Positions 30,575 through 40,870 of a stretch of DNA of 64,000 nucleotides are shown in pieces. Position 1 is the first letter of the stretch. Every line of letters begins with the position of its first letter. This stretch comes from Lactiplantibacillus plantarum EGD-AQ4. GTDB lineage: Bacteria; Bacillota; Bacilli; Lactobacillales; Lactobacillaceae. The translations under genes were made by a program, and so were the position numbers. Below the pieces are notes generated by a model. That model was not told where the DNA came from. It did not search any database and worked only from the letters and a program-made list of their open reading frames with translations. The stretch lies in contig NZ_AVAQ01000008.1 in NCBI RefSeq assembly GCF_000463075.2, forward strand, positions 1 through 64,000, written 5' to 3'.

Positions 30575-30595
30575 AAATCGTAATGATTACTATTT
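30575..30595. promoter_or_regulatory. Zur-box operator upstream of adcCB
   Basis: AAATCGTAATGATTACTATTT is a near-perfect palindrome. It matches the Firmicute Zur/AdcR-like core (TCGTAATNATTACGA form) with one mismatch in the right arm. It lies directly upstream of the ATPase start, consistent with zinc-dependent repression. Confidence 0.8.
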
Positions 30596-30724
30596 TAGTT
30601 TACCTGAAAGCCATTATTTGTCAATAGGGCCACTAAGACTATTTCAAGCGTTCGGAAAGCGGATTCATCACCGCAGTTTCAAGCTTAATTCACAACTGGC
30701 GCCCACCACATTTTTTCAAAATAA

Positions 30725-30755
30725 AAAGACCTAGCTATCCTGAGCAAGGTCTGGT
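30725..30755 (-). terminator. Terminator after the alpha/beta hydrolase gene
   Basis: AGACCT and AGGTCT arms (30727-30732 and 30747-30752) are followed by TTTTTATTTT on the minus strand. Confidence 0.75.
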
Positions 30756-30783
30756 CATCATTATTCAATTAAACGTCCTCACG

Positions 30784-31728
30784 CTAACTCAAGCCTACTT
30801 GTTCTCGCAAAAATTCATCAACAACGGCTTGGTAGCGGTCAGGATGCGTGCGAATTGCTTCCACGTGGCCCGCATCTGGATCGATATACAACCCTTTTTG
30901 TTGTGGCAACTGGTTATACAGCGCGTGGGCGTTTCGGACGGGAACGGTCTGGTCCTTGGACCCATGAATCATCAAGATTGGCAAACCACTCGTTAATACC
31001 TGCTGTAAAATGCGGCCGTCTTTGAAGCCATAACCCGCGCGCACGTGTGCCAACTGATTTGCGACCGGCATGATTGGATAAGCCGGTAGATGGAATTTAT
31101 GGGTTAGCCGGAACTTGGCTTCATCGTACAAATCCGCATAACCGCTATCCTCAACGATGGCTTTGACGTTAGCAGGCAGTGGTTCCCCGCTGGTCGCCAT
31201 CACCGTGGCCGCGCCCATCGAGATTCCCATCAACACAATATCAATATCGAGGCCTAACTGGTTGAGCGCCATCGTGATCCATCGTTCATAATCTAACCGA
31301 TCCAACCAGCCATAGCCAATCGTGTGGCCCTGACTGTCGCCAAATGCCCGTGCGTCCGGCATCAGCACATCATAACCCAAACTCATGAAAATCCGCGCAT
31401 ACGGAATCATCTGTTCACGTGAATGTCCAAGACCGTGCGCCAAAATCGCCAGCCGTCCCACCGTTTTAGGGTTAGGAATATAAGTTGCCGCTAAGTTAAG
31501 GCCGTCAAATGACTGAATCATCCACTGTTGCTTCGGTTGTTTCAAATACCAGAAATTTTCGATCTCCGTATTTTCAGCATGCGACCGTTCCTGCCCTTTC
31601 TGCTTCTGAGCATCACTCACATGCATGGCAAACTTGTACGCCACTAACCCGCCAAACAACGTTCCTGCATAGGTTGCGGCACCCACGACACCTGCTAGCT
31701 TTAATCCGAATTTCGTCGACTGCTTCAT
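30784..31728 (-). CDS. Membrane-anchored alpha/beta hydrolase
   Basis: 314 residues. One N-terminal hydrophobic segment (LAGVVGAATYAGTLFGGLVAYKFAM) is followed by an alpha/beta hydrolase fold. The oxyanion region is LAILAHGLGHSREQM, the nucleophile elbow is VLMGISMGAATVM (GxSxG), the acid is probably in MIHGSKDQTVPV and the His in DPDAGHVEAI. It resembles the YqkD/Bem46-like hydrolases of Firmicutes, with unknown substrate. GGAGGTGTTGGG precedes ATG at 31728. It is a single gene with its own terminator, inserted in the ispE-purR interval relative to Bacillus. Confidence 0.88.
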   Translation of the reverse strand: MKQSTKFGLKLAGVVGAATYAGTLFGGLVAYKFAMHVSDAQKQKGQERSHAENTEIENFWYLKQPKQQWMIQSFDGLNLAATYIPNPKTVGRLAILAHGLGHSREQMIPYARIFMSLGYDVLMPDARAFGDSQGHTIGYGWLDRLDYERWITMALNQLGLDIDIVLMGISMGAATVMATSGEPLPANVKAIVEDSGYADLYDEAKFRLTHKFHLPAYPIMPVANQLAHVRAGYGFKDGRILQQVLTSGLPILMIHGSKDQTVPVRNAHALYNQLPQQKGLYIDPDAGHVEAIRTHPDRYQAVVDEFLREQVGLS

Positions 31729-31904
31729 CCCAACACCTCCGTTACCTTTTATTTAAGCATAATCTAGCCAAAATTGCTTTGAAAATTGCTCAAATTATGA
31801 TTGTTCGTGACCGGTTTGGGACATATTGGTTGCGGTGGGTGGCTGAATAGGGCGTTTAGGAGCAACCACACTGTGAGGAGTGGTGATCACCTCTGCCGCA
31901 CTGT

Positions 31905-32150
31905 CGAAACATGTTCAGCCGAACTGGGTCTCCAGTTAGCTACGCCACACCGCCGAGCGGGAAAAATCACCCGCTCAACGGTGTGGCTAGGCTAATCCTC
32001 GACCCAAACCGTTCGACTTCACACTCTTTTTAAACGTGCTTAGGGCCGCTGAAGCCTGTGCTTGCTACGCTAGCGGACCAATGCACAAACCGCATTAATC
32101 CGCTAGCTAGGCAATGCTCGACTTCAACCCGCGGCCCTTCACACTCTTTC
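31905..32150. repeat. Two tandem hairpin elements of the nested-module family
   Basis: Two units (about 31905-32027 and 32036-32150) share the plan CTACGC - inverted repeat - GCTAGGC, an outer stem, and the end TTCACACTCTTT. The same module sits inside large-repeat copies A (about 110-235) and C (about 23217-23332). Stem sequences differ between units but remain complementary: CCACACCG/CGGTGTGG here against CTAGAACG/CGCTCTAG in copy A (with mismatches). The second unit's end supplies the stop codon region of ispE. The remaining part of 31729-31904 shows no gene. Confidence 0.75.
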
Positions 32151-33008
32151 TTCCAAATTCACCGGTCTAACCAAATAAACCTCGCGGCAAAAACCCTTAA
32201 GCGAGTTATAAACGCGCTGTGCCCGTGACTGCTTTCGGCAGACGCCGAACACCGTGGGACCCGTGCCACTCATTTGAGCGGCGTCCGCCCCAAACGTCAA
32301 TAACTGCTGCTTGATTTGCAAAATCTCTGGATAGCGTTTGGCCGTAATCGGCTCCAACACGTTGCCCATATTGGCAAAGATGGCCTCAAAATCTTGGTTT
32401 TGAATACCTGATAGCAGGTCATCAATGTTAGGATGCGCTGTGATTCGGTCATAATTGACTTGCCGTAAGATGTTCGGCGTGGAAACGCTGATTTTTGGTT
32501 TTGCTAAGATGATCCACATCGGCGGTAATTTAGGCAACGGCGTCACGACTTCACCCTTGCCAGTGACGTGCGCCGTCTGACTGTAGACACAATACGGCAC
32601 GTCCGAATCGACCTGCAACCCTAGCCGTGCTAACGTCGCTAAGTCTAATCCTAACGACCACATGCGGTTCAACCCACGCAAGACTGCCGCAGCGTCCGAT
32701 GAGCCGCCACCCAAACCAGCCGCTACTGGAATGGCCTTTCTGATTTTGATTCGCACACCCCAATCAACGTGACAATACCGTTTCAACACACTCACCGCTT
32801 GAAAAGCTAAGTTACGGCGATCATTCGGCAAAAAGCCACTATCGGTGACGACCTCGATTCGATTCGAATTCAAGGATTCCAGCATCACGTAGTCGGCCAG
32901 ATCAACCGACGTCATCACCATATCCCACTCCTTGTCACCATTTGAATGCTCAAATAAGGTATCCAGCCCTAAATTAATCTTGGCTGGTGCTTTTTCAACG
33001 ATTTGCAC
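32139..33008 (-). CDS. ispE: 4-(cytidine 5'-diphospho)-2-C-methyl-D-erythritol kinase-like protein (IspE)
   Basis: About 289 residues, GHMP kinase family. Visible are EKAPAKINLGLD, the ATP-loop AIPVAAGLGGGSSDAAAVLRGL and the C-terminal QMSGTGPTVFGVC. IspE normally acts in the MEP isoprenoid pathway, yet this organism encodes the mevalonate-pathway reductase mvaA (40863-42137). Lactobacilli keep ispE without the rest of the MEP pathway, so its true role is uncertain. GTG at 33008 (GAGGGTGAGACGC upstream) is preferred over GTG at 33017. The 3' end overlaps a hairpin element. Confidence 0.92.
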   Translation of the reverse strand: MQIVEKAPAKINLGLDTLFEHSNGDKEWDMVMTSVDLADYVMLESLNSNRIEVVTDSGFLPNDRRNLAFQAVSVLKRYCHVDWGVRIKIRKAIPVAAGLGGGSSDAAAVLRGLNRMWSLGLDLATLARLGLQVDSDVPYCVYSQTAHVTGKGEVVTPLPKLPPMWIILAKPKISVSTPNILRQVNYDRITAHPNIDDLLSGIQNQDFEAIFANMGNVLEPITAKRYPEILQIKQQLLTFGADAAQMSGTGPTVFGVCRKQSRAQRVYNSLKGFCREVYLVRPVNLEERV

Positions 33009-33094
33009 GCGTCTCACCCTCTTCCATGACCGCGATTACCCGGGGTCGCTGACTTACTTTGATACAATTATACTAATATCAAGGCAAAATAAAA

Positions 33095-33112
33095 AGACCT
33101 TGCTGGGGGTCT
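33095..33112 (-). terminator. Terminator between veg and ispE
   Basis: AGACCCCCAGCAAGGTCT forms a short hairpin followed by TTTTTATTTT on the minus strand, downstream of veg. Confidence 0.7.
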
Positions 33113-33139
33113 TAATATTGAGAATTCACGAGACGCGAA

Positions 33140-33391
33140 TTAAGCTTCAGTTGTTTCATCGTCAAAAGCGATTTGAACGTTCTTTGTCAGAACATCGGTA
33201 TAACTGTAGGAGACCCGTTCAAATGCGTTTTCTTGTTGATCTAAATCTACAACGAATACGGAACGGTAAGTTTCTTTTAACACACCGTGGCGTTCAGTTG
33301 TCTTCTTGCGGCCGGCCTGGGCAACGACCTTCATGCGTTGGCCGATCCGTGAGTCAAGTTTATCTTTAATTGCAGCTAGTGAAATTGGCAT
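33140..33391 (-). CDS. veg: Veg-family protein (DUF1021)
   Basis: 83 residues with the typical Veg sequence (LAAIKDKLDSRIGQRMKVVAQAGRKK, then VLKETYRSVFVVDLDQ). In Bacillus veg lies between ksgA and ispE and affects biofilm matrix gene control. The same order is kept here. GAGGAGGATTCTCA precedes ATG. It is a highly expressed small gene in Bacillus; here it ends in its own terminator. Confidence 0.93.
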   Translation of the reverse strand: MPISLAAIKDKLDSRIGQRMKVVAQAGRKKTTERHGVLKETYRSVFVVDLDQQENAFERVSYSYTDVLTKNVQIAFDDETTEA

Positions 33392-33493
33392 TGAGAATCC
33401 TCCTCATGAAAGACACTATACTAGCTTTTCACAGAAAAGTCAATATTATATCACAAGGTTTTCTAATGTGCAACCATTTTATAGCATAACAAT

Positions 33494-34381
33494 CTAGAGC
33501 AACTCAGCCTGATGACATGCATCCGTCAGCGTGATAAATTCATCGACCGTTAGCCGTTCTGCCCGGATCTTCGGGTCAATGGCCGCAATCTCAAGTGCCT
33601 GCTGAATTGCCGCCTTAGTGTCAGGTTGCTTGCCAAATAAGCTTTGCAGATTATTCCACAAATTCTTCCGGCGGTGGGCAAACCCGGCTTTGACCACCTT
33701 GAAAAAGGCCGCTTCGTCAAATGGCACGTGGGTCCGCGGTGGTAATGCCGTCAACTTCACAATTGCGGAATCAACGTTCGGCGCTGGGACGAAGACGGTC
33801 CGTGGAACGACCATCGCCATTTCAGCAGCCATCCGATACTGGACCGCAATCGTCAACGCACCATACGCTTTTGTCCCTGGTTCCGCTGCTAACCGGTCAG
33901 CAACTTCTTTTTGCATCATGACCACGATGTTTTCAAAAGCAACGTCGCCCGCCAACAAGTTCATCAGAATTGGCGTTGTAATGTAATAAGGCAAGTTGGC
34001 GACTAGCTTCAATGGCCGCTCGTTATCCAGATGTTCATTGATCATCGCGGCTAAGTCGGCCTTTAAAATATCTTGGTTAACGACCGTTACATTGTCATAA
34101 TCCGCTAGCGTTTCATCCAAAATTGGCAGTAACCGGTCGTCAATTTCAAATGCCAGGACATGGTGGGCTGCACGGGCCAAATATTCAGTCAACGCCCCGA
34201 TCCCCGGGCCAATTTCAATCACATTATCATTGGCGCCAATGTCCGCCGTTGCAACAATGTTGTGTAAAACGTTCTGGTCAGTCAAAAAGTTCTGCCCCAG
34301 ACTCTTTTTAACTTGTAAGCCGTACGTGTGCATAATGGCCCGCGTGCGGGCGGGATTAGCAATATCTAAATCTCTACTCAT
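33494..34381 (-). CDS. rsmA: 16S rRNA dimethyladenosine transferase
   Basis: Dimethylates two adjacent adenosines at the 3' end of 16S rRNA (KsgA). About 295 residues. The SAM-binding motif is [14 protein letters not shown], the catalytic block is [12 protein letters not shown], and [11 protein letters not shown] is the usual N-terminal signature. ATG at 34381 ([13 protein letters not shown]) follows GAGGAGTAACT, overlapping the end of rnmV. The longer frame to 34420 is an artefact. Coupled to rnmV, as in Bacillus. Confidence 0.96.
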   Translation of the reverse strand: MSRDLDIANPARTRAIMHTYGLQVKKSLGQNFLTDQNVLHNIVATADIGANDNVIEIGPGIGALTEYLARAAHHVLAFEIDDRLLPILDETLADYDNVTVVNQDILKADLAAMINEHLDNERPLKLVANLPYYITTPILMNLLAGDVAFENIVVMMQKEVADRLAAEPGTKAYGALTIAVQYRMAAEMAMVVPRTVFVPAPNVDSAIVKLTALPPRTHVPFDEAAFFKVVKAGFAHRRKNLWNNLQSLFGKQPDTKAAIQQALEIAAIDPKIRAERLTVDEFITLTDACHQAELL

Positions 34382-34383
34382 AG

Positions 34384-34944
34384 TTACTCCTCTGTCGTCA
34401 GTTGATCCACTGCCGCCCAAAAATCAGCGGGCTGAATCTGAAATAGTTGCAGGCGTTTGGGTAATTGCTTCCCATTCACGTAGCCGATACCAAGCTGCTC
34501 GCCTAGTTGTTCACGCCGTTTACGGGCAGTCGGGCCCGCCAACAAGCCGGCCTGAATCAGGTCATGTTGCGTGATCAATGGTTGGGCCTCATCAACTTGT
34601 TCGGTATACAAATGGGCAAGTGCGGCTTGAATCGCCGCTGGACTCGCATGTTCCACGCCCAGACTGCCACCCGCCTTAGTTGGCACGCCCGCTTGACGCG
34701 GCAAAAAGGCGTGTTTGACCCCCGGAACGGCCGCTGAAATCGTCTTGCGAATCCGCTCCCCTGAAAAATCTGGGTCGGTAAACACGATCACGCCCCGACT
34801 TGCCTGTAAGGTCTTAATCTGGGCCAGCGTCGCTTCTGAGATGGCTGAGCCATTCGTTTCCAATGTATCTGCATCAACGGCGAGGGCTAGACGTTTCGTG
34901 TCATCCTTGCCTTCGACGACGATTACTTCTTTAATCTTCTTCAA
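34384..34944 (-). CDS. rnmV: Ribonuclease M5 (5S rRNA maturase)
   Basis: About 187 residues, matching the Bacillus enzyme in length. The N-terminal Toprim domain has the catalytic Glu in [10 protein letters not shown] and the DxD pair in [16 protein letters not shown]. It matures 5S rRNA. The start is judged to be TTG at 34944 ([13 protein letters not shown]), with GAGGAATTTTTTAAGA upstream. The open frame reaching 35034 runs through the tatD gene. It overlaps tatD by 14 bases and is followed immediately by rsmA. Confidence 0.93.
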   Translation of the reverse strand: MKKIKEVIVVEGKDDTKRLALAVDADTLETNGSAISEATLAQIKTLQASRGVIVFTDPDFSGERIRKTISAAVPGVKHAFLPRQAGVPTKAGGSLGVEHASPAAIQAALAHLYTEQVDEAQPLITQHDLIQAGLLAGPTARKRREQLGEQLGIGYVNGKQLPKRLQLFQIQPADFWAAVDQLTTEE

Positions 34945-35707
34945 TCTTAAAAAATTCCTCTGCATTTTGATAAGTTTGCGCCGCAATGGCTTCCGGCGTC
35001 GTTTCACGTAACTTGGCAATCGCTTCAACCACATAGCGCGTATACCCGGGTTCGTTCTGCTTGCCCCGGTATGGTTCCGGCGTTAAATAAGGGGCATCCG
35101 TCTCCACGAGCATTGCATCCAAAGGTGTCTGTTTGACGGATTCGTGGACTTCATGGGCATTCTTGAAGGACGCCACCCCACTGTAAGAGATGTGCATACC
35201 TAGATCCAAGAAACGTTTCAGCCACTCCGGATCACCATTAAAACTATGCATGACACCACCCGTATCACGAATATCAGCCGCCTTCAAAATCTTGTACGTA
35301 TCTTCGAAAGCATCCCGGTTATGCACAGAAATCGGCAGTTGCATGTCTTTGGCAATCGCGACTTGGCGTGCAAACACCTTTCGTTGCACGTCTTGTGGCG
35401 ACGTATCCCAATGATAGTCCAGGCCAATCTCGCCCAATGCAACGACTTTTGGCTGTTGTAGCTGGTCAATCAAGGCTTTTTCCGCTGCCTGGTCATAATT
35501 CTTGGAATCTTCTGGATGCCAGCCCACGATGGCGACGAGCTGTGGATAGGTCTCCGCCAGTTTAATCGCATCGGCGTTCAGTTGTGTATTCGAACCAACG
35601 ATTGCCATCCGCGTCACATCGAGGTCAGCCGCCTGCTGCAAATAACGCGGCACTTCCTGGATGAATTCTTCACTATTTAAATGGGTATGAGAATCAAAAA
35701 TCCGCAT
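34931..35707 (-). CDS. tatD: TatD-family metal-dependent hydrolase/DNase
   Basis: 258 residues, TIM-barrel amidohydrolase fold. Metal ligands are visible: FDSHTHLNS (HxH), GEIGLDYHWD (Glu), SVHNRDA and MHSFNGD (His), and VETDAPYLTPEP (Asp). TatD proteins are 3'-5' DNA exonucleases. The metG-tatD-rnmV-rsmA order is conserved in Firmicutes. AAAAGGGGTTATTAC precedes ATG. Confidence 0.95.
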   Translation of the reverse strand: MRIFDSHTHLNSEEFIQEVPRYLQQAADLDVTRMAIVGSNTQLNADAIKLAETYPQLVAIVGWHPEDSKNYDQAAEKALIDQLQQPKVVALGEIGLDYHWDTSPQDVQRKVFARQVAIAKDMQLPISVHNRDAFEDTYKILKAADIRDTGGVMHSFNGDPEWLKRFLDLGMHISYSGVASFKNAHEVHESVKQTPLDAMLVETDAPYLTPEPYRGKQNEPGYTRYVVEAIAKLRETTPEAIAAQTYQNAEEFFKIEED

Positions 35708-35835
35708 GTAATAACCCCTTTTCGACTTTTGTTATCTTAGTTGATTTTACCATGGGACGCAAGTTTTCGGAAAAGAAGCTGGCTGAATGGGGGTCATTTT
35801 GCATTAGCTGGTGGTTGGGGGCTAACTCGCTATTC

Positions 35836-35880
35836 CTAAAAAAGTGAGCATCACCAACATTTGGCGATGCTCACTTTTTT
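35836..35880 (-). terminator. Terminator after metG
   Basis: AAAAAAGTGAGCATC (35838-35852) and GATGCTCACTTTTTT (35866-35880) form a strong hairpin with T runs either side. Confidence 0.85.
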
Positions 35881-35898
35881 AACGATTCATCCTTTTAA

Positions 35899-37986
<2,088 letters not shown>

Positions 37987-38149
37987 TTAAACATGTCTTT
38001 ATTTTAAAAATCCATGAACAAATCACACCGTGTGCCAGACGATCGTATTTATCCAAAATAACACACGCTAGACACAATGTGTAGAATCTCTTATATTGTA
38101 TCATATTTCCTCATCAGATTAAGAAACGATAACAAAAGAGTTGCTCAGA

Positions 38150-38200
38150 CCACTAAGACCTTAGCGCAACGACTGCTAAGTCGGACGCTAAGGTCTTAGA
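38150..38200 (-). terminator. Hairpin downstream of the DUF72 gene
   Basis: CTAAGACCTTAGCG (38153-38166) is perfectly complementary to 38186-38199. The downstream T content is modest (TCTTTTG later), so termination is probable but not certain. The gap 38201-38345 holds no gene. Confidence 0.55.
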
Positions 38201-38345
38201 TTATCTTGTTCATGAAGTTCAGCCAGGAGCCAATGTCCCCAGCAACTGATTATGATGCAGACTTGATGAACTCGTATTGCACTGGCACGAAGCCGTGGTG
38301 ACTAGCAATCATCAAGCGACTCGCCCGGTTTCCTGTGTATTCAAC

Positions 38346-39188
38346 CTAAAACAAATCCAACTGATGCGGTCCCAAATCACCGAAAGAAACACCGAGCAAC
38401 TCTTTCAACGCCATCGCGTTATCTGCAGCGTCACCACCAGCATTGTTGTTGAAGATGACGCACACTTCATCGGCTTGAGCTTGCAACTGTTCCACCGTTT
38501 GTTTGAATTCGGCCAGCTCAGCATCACTGTAGCGATACAAGGTGCGTTGGCTGCGCCAGTTGGGGCCCTTCGCAGACCAGCCCTGCTGATTGCGTCCATG
38601 TAGCCGTAACAAGGCCAACTTGGCATTCGTCACGACGGGTTCAAAGCTGACGCCATCGTTCATTGCGTGGGGCTCATCGACGACGACGTGGATCAAACCC
38701 AGGTCGTGGAGGAAGCTGAAGACGGCATCCTTGACACCATCCTCATACCAGCTCTGATTACGAAATTCGACCGCAATCGGCACACCGGGCAGCCATTCCA
38801 CCATCCGCTGAAGATAGTGAAAATTCCGGTTGGAGCGTTCAAAGAATGGTGGGAATTGAAACAGCACAGCTTTGAGTTGATGATGCTGCGTCAGCGGTTT
38901 GAGCATCGCGCGGTATTCTCGATAGGCCGTTTTGAGTGCATCCATCGAGACACCTTCATCGTAAGTGTCGTGCAAGGTCATGACTTGATTGGCTTTCAGA
39001 ATGAACTGAAATTTATCTGGCACCGCTTTTTGCCACTTCTTGACCGTCGCGACCTTAGGAATCCCATAAAATGGCGTGTCGACTTCAACCACGGGTAACA
39101 CGCCCGAATATTCAGTTAAAGTCAACTTATCCGTCCCGCCCAGTAGACTGGGGTGTTCCGTCCAAGTTGTCAGACCAATCGTCATCAT
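38346..39188 (-). CDS. DUF72 family protein (YecE-like)
   Basis: 280 residues of the DUF72 family, a TIM-barrel-like fold of uncertain function. Typical sequences are YSGVLPVVEVDTPFYGIP, FQFILKANQVMTLHD, VAVEFRNQSWY-like VPIAVEFRNQSWYEDGV and VCVIFNNNAGGDAADNAMAL. The start overlaps the sirtuin stop (TAATG), so it is translationally coupled to that gene and is the last gene of the ppx-mvaA unit. No substrate can be proposed. Confidence 0.88.
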   Translation of the reverse strand: MMTIGLTTWTEHPSLLGGTDKLTLTEYSGVLPVVEVDTPFYGIPKVATVKKWQKAVPDKFQFILKANQVMTLHDTYDEGVSMDALKTAYREYRAMLKPLTQHHQLKAVLFQFPPFFERSNRNFHYLQRMVEWLPGVPIAVEFRNQSWYEDGVKDAVFSFLHDLGLIHVVVDEPHAMNDGVSFEPVVTNAKLALLRLHGRNQQGWSAKGPNWRSQRTLYRYSDAELAEFKQTVEQLQAQADEVCVIFNNNAGGDAADNAMALKELLGVSFGDLGPHQLDLF

Positions 39189-39889
39189 TAGACTTGCACC
39201 TCCTCGAAGAAGGTCGTCGCATCTTCCTGGACCATTGTGAAATCAAATGGTAGTTGCAACGGTTCCGCGTTAACAGCGAGCACTTGGGCTTGGGGGTTAC
39301 GGTAATCGATCAAGCCGGCAAATGGATAGACCCGAAATGACGTCCCACAGATGACGACCAGGTCCGCTTGCTGCAAATATTGAACAGCGCGTTCGATGTT
39401 TGCAGGCGCGATTCCTTCATCATAGAGCACCACGTTGGGCCGCAAGTAACCGCCGTCCGCTTGATGCGTGGGTGCCTTCAAATAGTCCTGCCAAGCTACC
39501 GACTGGCCACACTTCGTACAATATACTTGGTATAAGTTGCCATGAAATTCCACCAAGTTGGCCGTCTTCGCAACCACATATAAATTATCGATATTTTGGG
39601 TAATCACGCTGGCACGCCCCTGCTGTGTCAAGGCCGCCATCTTTTGATGGATGACATTCGGTTGCGCGTCAGGATAATATAAATTTGATTTTAAATACTG
39701 ATAAAATTCCGTGGGATGGCTCGCTAAAAAAGCGTGGCTTAAATAGTACTCTGCATTATGATGCTCCGTGTATAAGCCGTTTTTCGAGCGATAATCTGGA
39801 ATCCCAGACGGCGTCGAAACGCCCGCACCCGTCATAAAGACAATGTGTTGTGCCTGCTGTAAAGCTGTCTGTGCTGCTGTGTCGTTCAT
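39188..39889 (-). CDS. SIR2-family NAD-dependent protein deacylase
   Basis: About 233 residues. Sirtuin signatures are IVFMTGAGVSTPSGIPDYRSKNGLY (NAD pocket), ITQNIDNLYVVAKT (TQNxD), EFHGNLYQVYCTKCGQS (catalytic His and one CxxC) and VICGTSFRVYPFAGLI. The second zinc CxxC pair normally expected about 20 residues later is not obvious: YLRPNVVLYDEG follows directly, so zinc binding may be reduced. That is a trait of some bacterial macrodomain-linked or small sirtuins. It lies between the HELLH protein and DUF72. Confidence 0.9.
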   Translation of the reverse strand: MNDTAAQTALQQAQHIVFMTGAGVSTPSGIPDYRSKNGLYTEHHNAEYYLSHAFLASHPTEFYQYLKSNLYYPDAQPNVIHQKMAALTQQGRASVITQNIDNLYVVAKTANLVEFHGNLYQVYCTKCGQSVAWQDYLKAPTHQADGGYLRPNVVLYDEGIAPANIERAVQYLQQADLVVICGTSFRVYPFAGLIDYRNPQAQVLAVNAEPLQLPFDFTMVQEDATTFFEEVQV

Positions 39890-39910
39890 CACGACATTCC
39901 CCCAATCGAA

Positions 39911-40870
39911 TCACCGTAACGTATAGGGTAAGTTCATTTCTTGGAACAATTCCTTGACCGTCTTGTCGTACACTTCTTTGAAGAAGGCATCACTCTTCTT
40001 TTGCGCTGGTGCTGGTAGCACAAAAGCATTCTGGCGATCACTCTTGTATAACCCAATGTACGCCCGGGTATGTTTGTTTTTATCTAATAAATCTGAATGG
40101 TACACATCAAATAGTTGACGAACTTCTAGCCGTTCTTGCCGTTCACTTAAGACGCTTTGGACCGTGACAAACTCAGTGCCGTGTAGAACGGGTAAGTGCC
40201 AAGCCGTCATCTGGTCATCGAAGGCCTTGAACAATTTGACGACGGTCCGCCGCATCGCAAATGGCGTATCGACGGGCTTCTTGCTAATCACCGCGTATAA
40301 TTGTTGCGCGGCTGGCCAGGCTTGTGGATAGGCCTTAGCGACTTGCTGCTCACGTTCAGCTGAGAGTTCCCCATTGAAGAAGACGAGCAGGTCAGTCAAC
40401 GTCAATAACCTTAACGTCATCATGGCATCGGCCTTGTCTGGTTGTTCAGGGTCAATGGTCGCCGCCACGCCCTGCATGTACCAGTCCTCGATTTGGTCGT
40501 CGATCAGGTCATGTTCCCGTTGTTTGCGCACCACGAGCACATGGCTGACCATATCGTAGAGTTCCATGGCGATCGCCATTAGTTGTTCATCAAGTTGTTC
40601 GTCGCGCGTCGTTAAATTAAACGTCACCTGCGGAAAGCCTTGTAATAGCAAGAGCAGGTGCAACAATTCATGCGATGCCGTGTAATTCGGAGCGGTCACG
40701 TCATTCACGCGAACCGTCAAATCACCGTTATCCAGAACTTGTTGTGCTTGGTCGTGCCGGACATAGCCGACCTGGTCTTCACCAAAACTAACGCTAATAT
40801 TGCCTGGGTACAGAGAATTGGCAGTACTTAGTAAGTCCGTTACCGTTTGATTTAATTTAATTTCAGTCAT
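39911..40870 (-). CDS. Uncharacterised protein with HELLH zinc-protease-like motif (IpaB/EvcA-annotated family)
   Basis: 319 residues, no signal peptide. Residues near 66-71 read TASHELLHLLLLLQGF, an HExxH motif in a helix typical of zinc metalloproteases. I recall that lactobacillus homologues are annotated 'IpaB/EvcA family', a label that says little about function. The N-terminal part (VTDLLSTANSLYPGNISVSFGED) precedes it; the rest is helical. A third zinc ligand cannot be assigned with confidence. The start overlaps the mvaA stop by 8 bases, so it is translated with mvaA. Whether it is a true peptidase is unknown. Confidence 0.75.
   Translation of the reverse strand: MTEIKLNQTVTDLLSTANSLYPGNISVSFGEDQVGYVRHDQAQQVLDNGDLTVRVNDVTAPNYTASHELLHLLLLLQGFPQVTFNLTTRDEQLDEQLMAIAMELYDMVSHVLVVRKQREHDLIDDQIEDWYMQGVAATIDPEQPDKADAMMTLRLLTLTDLLVFFNGELSAEREQQVAKAYPQAWPAAQQLYAVISKKPVDTPFAMRRTVVKLFKAFDDQMTAWHLPVLHGTEFVTVQSVLSERQERLEVRQLFDVYHSDLLDKNKHTRAYIGLYKSDRQNAFVLPAPAQKKSDAFFKEVYDKTVKELFQEMNLPYTLR

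Noticed and set aside
32040-32130. Two tandem units after ispE resembling a CRISPR array or tRNA genes
   Set aside because: Only two units, no constant spacer length and no tRNA cloverleaf; they are hairpin elements.
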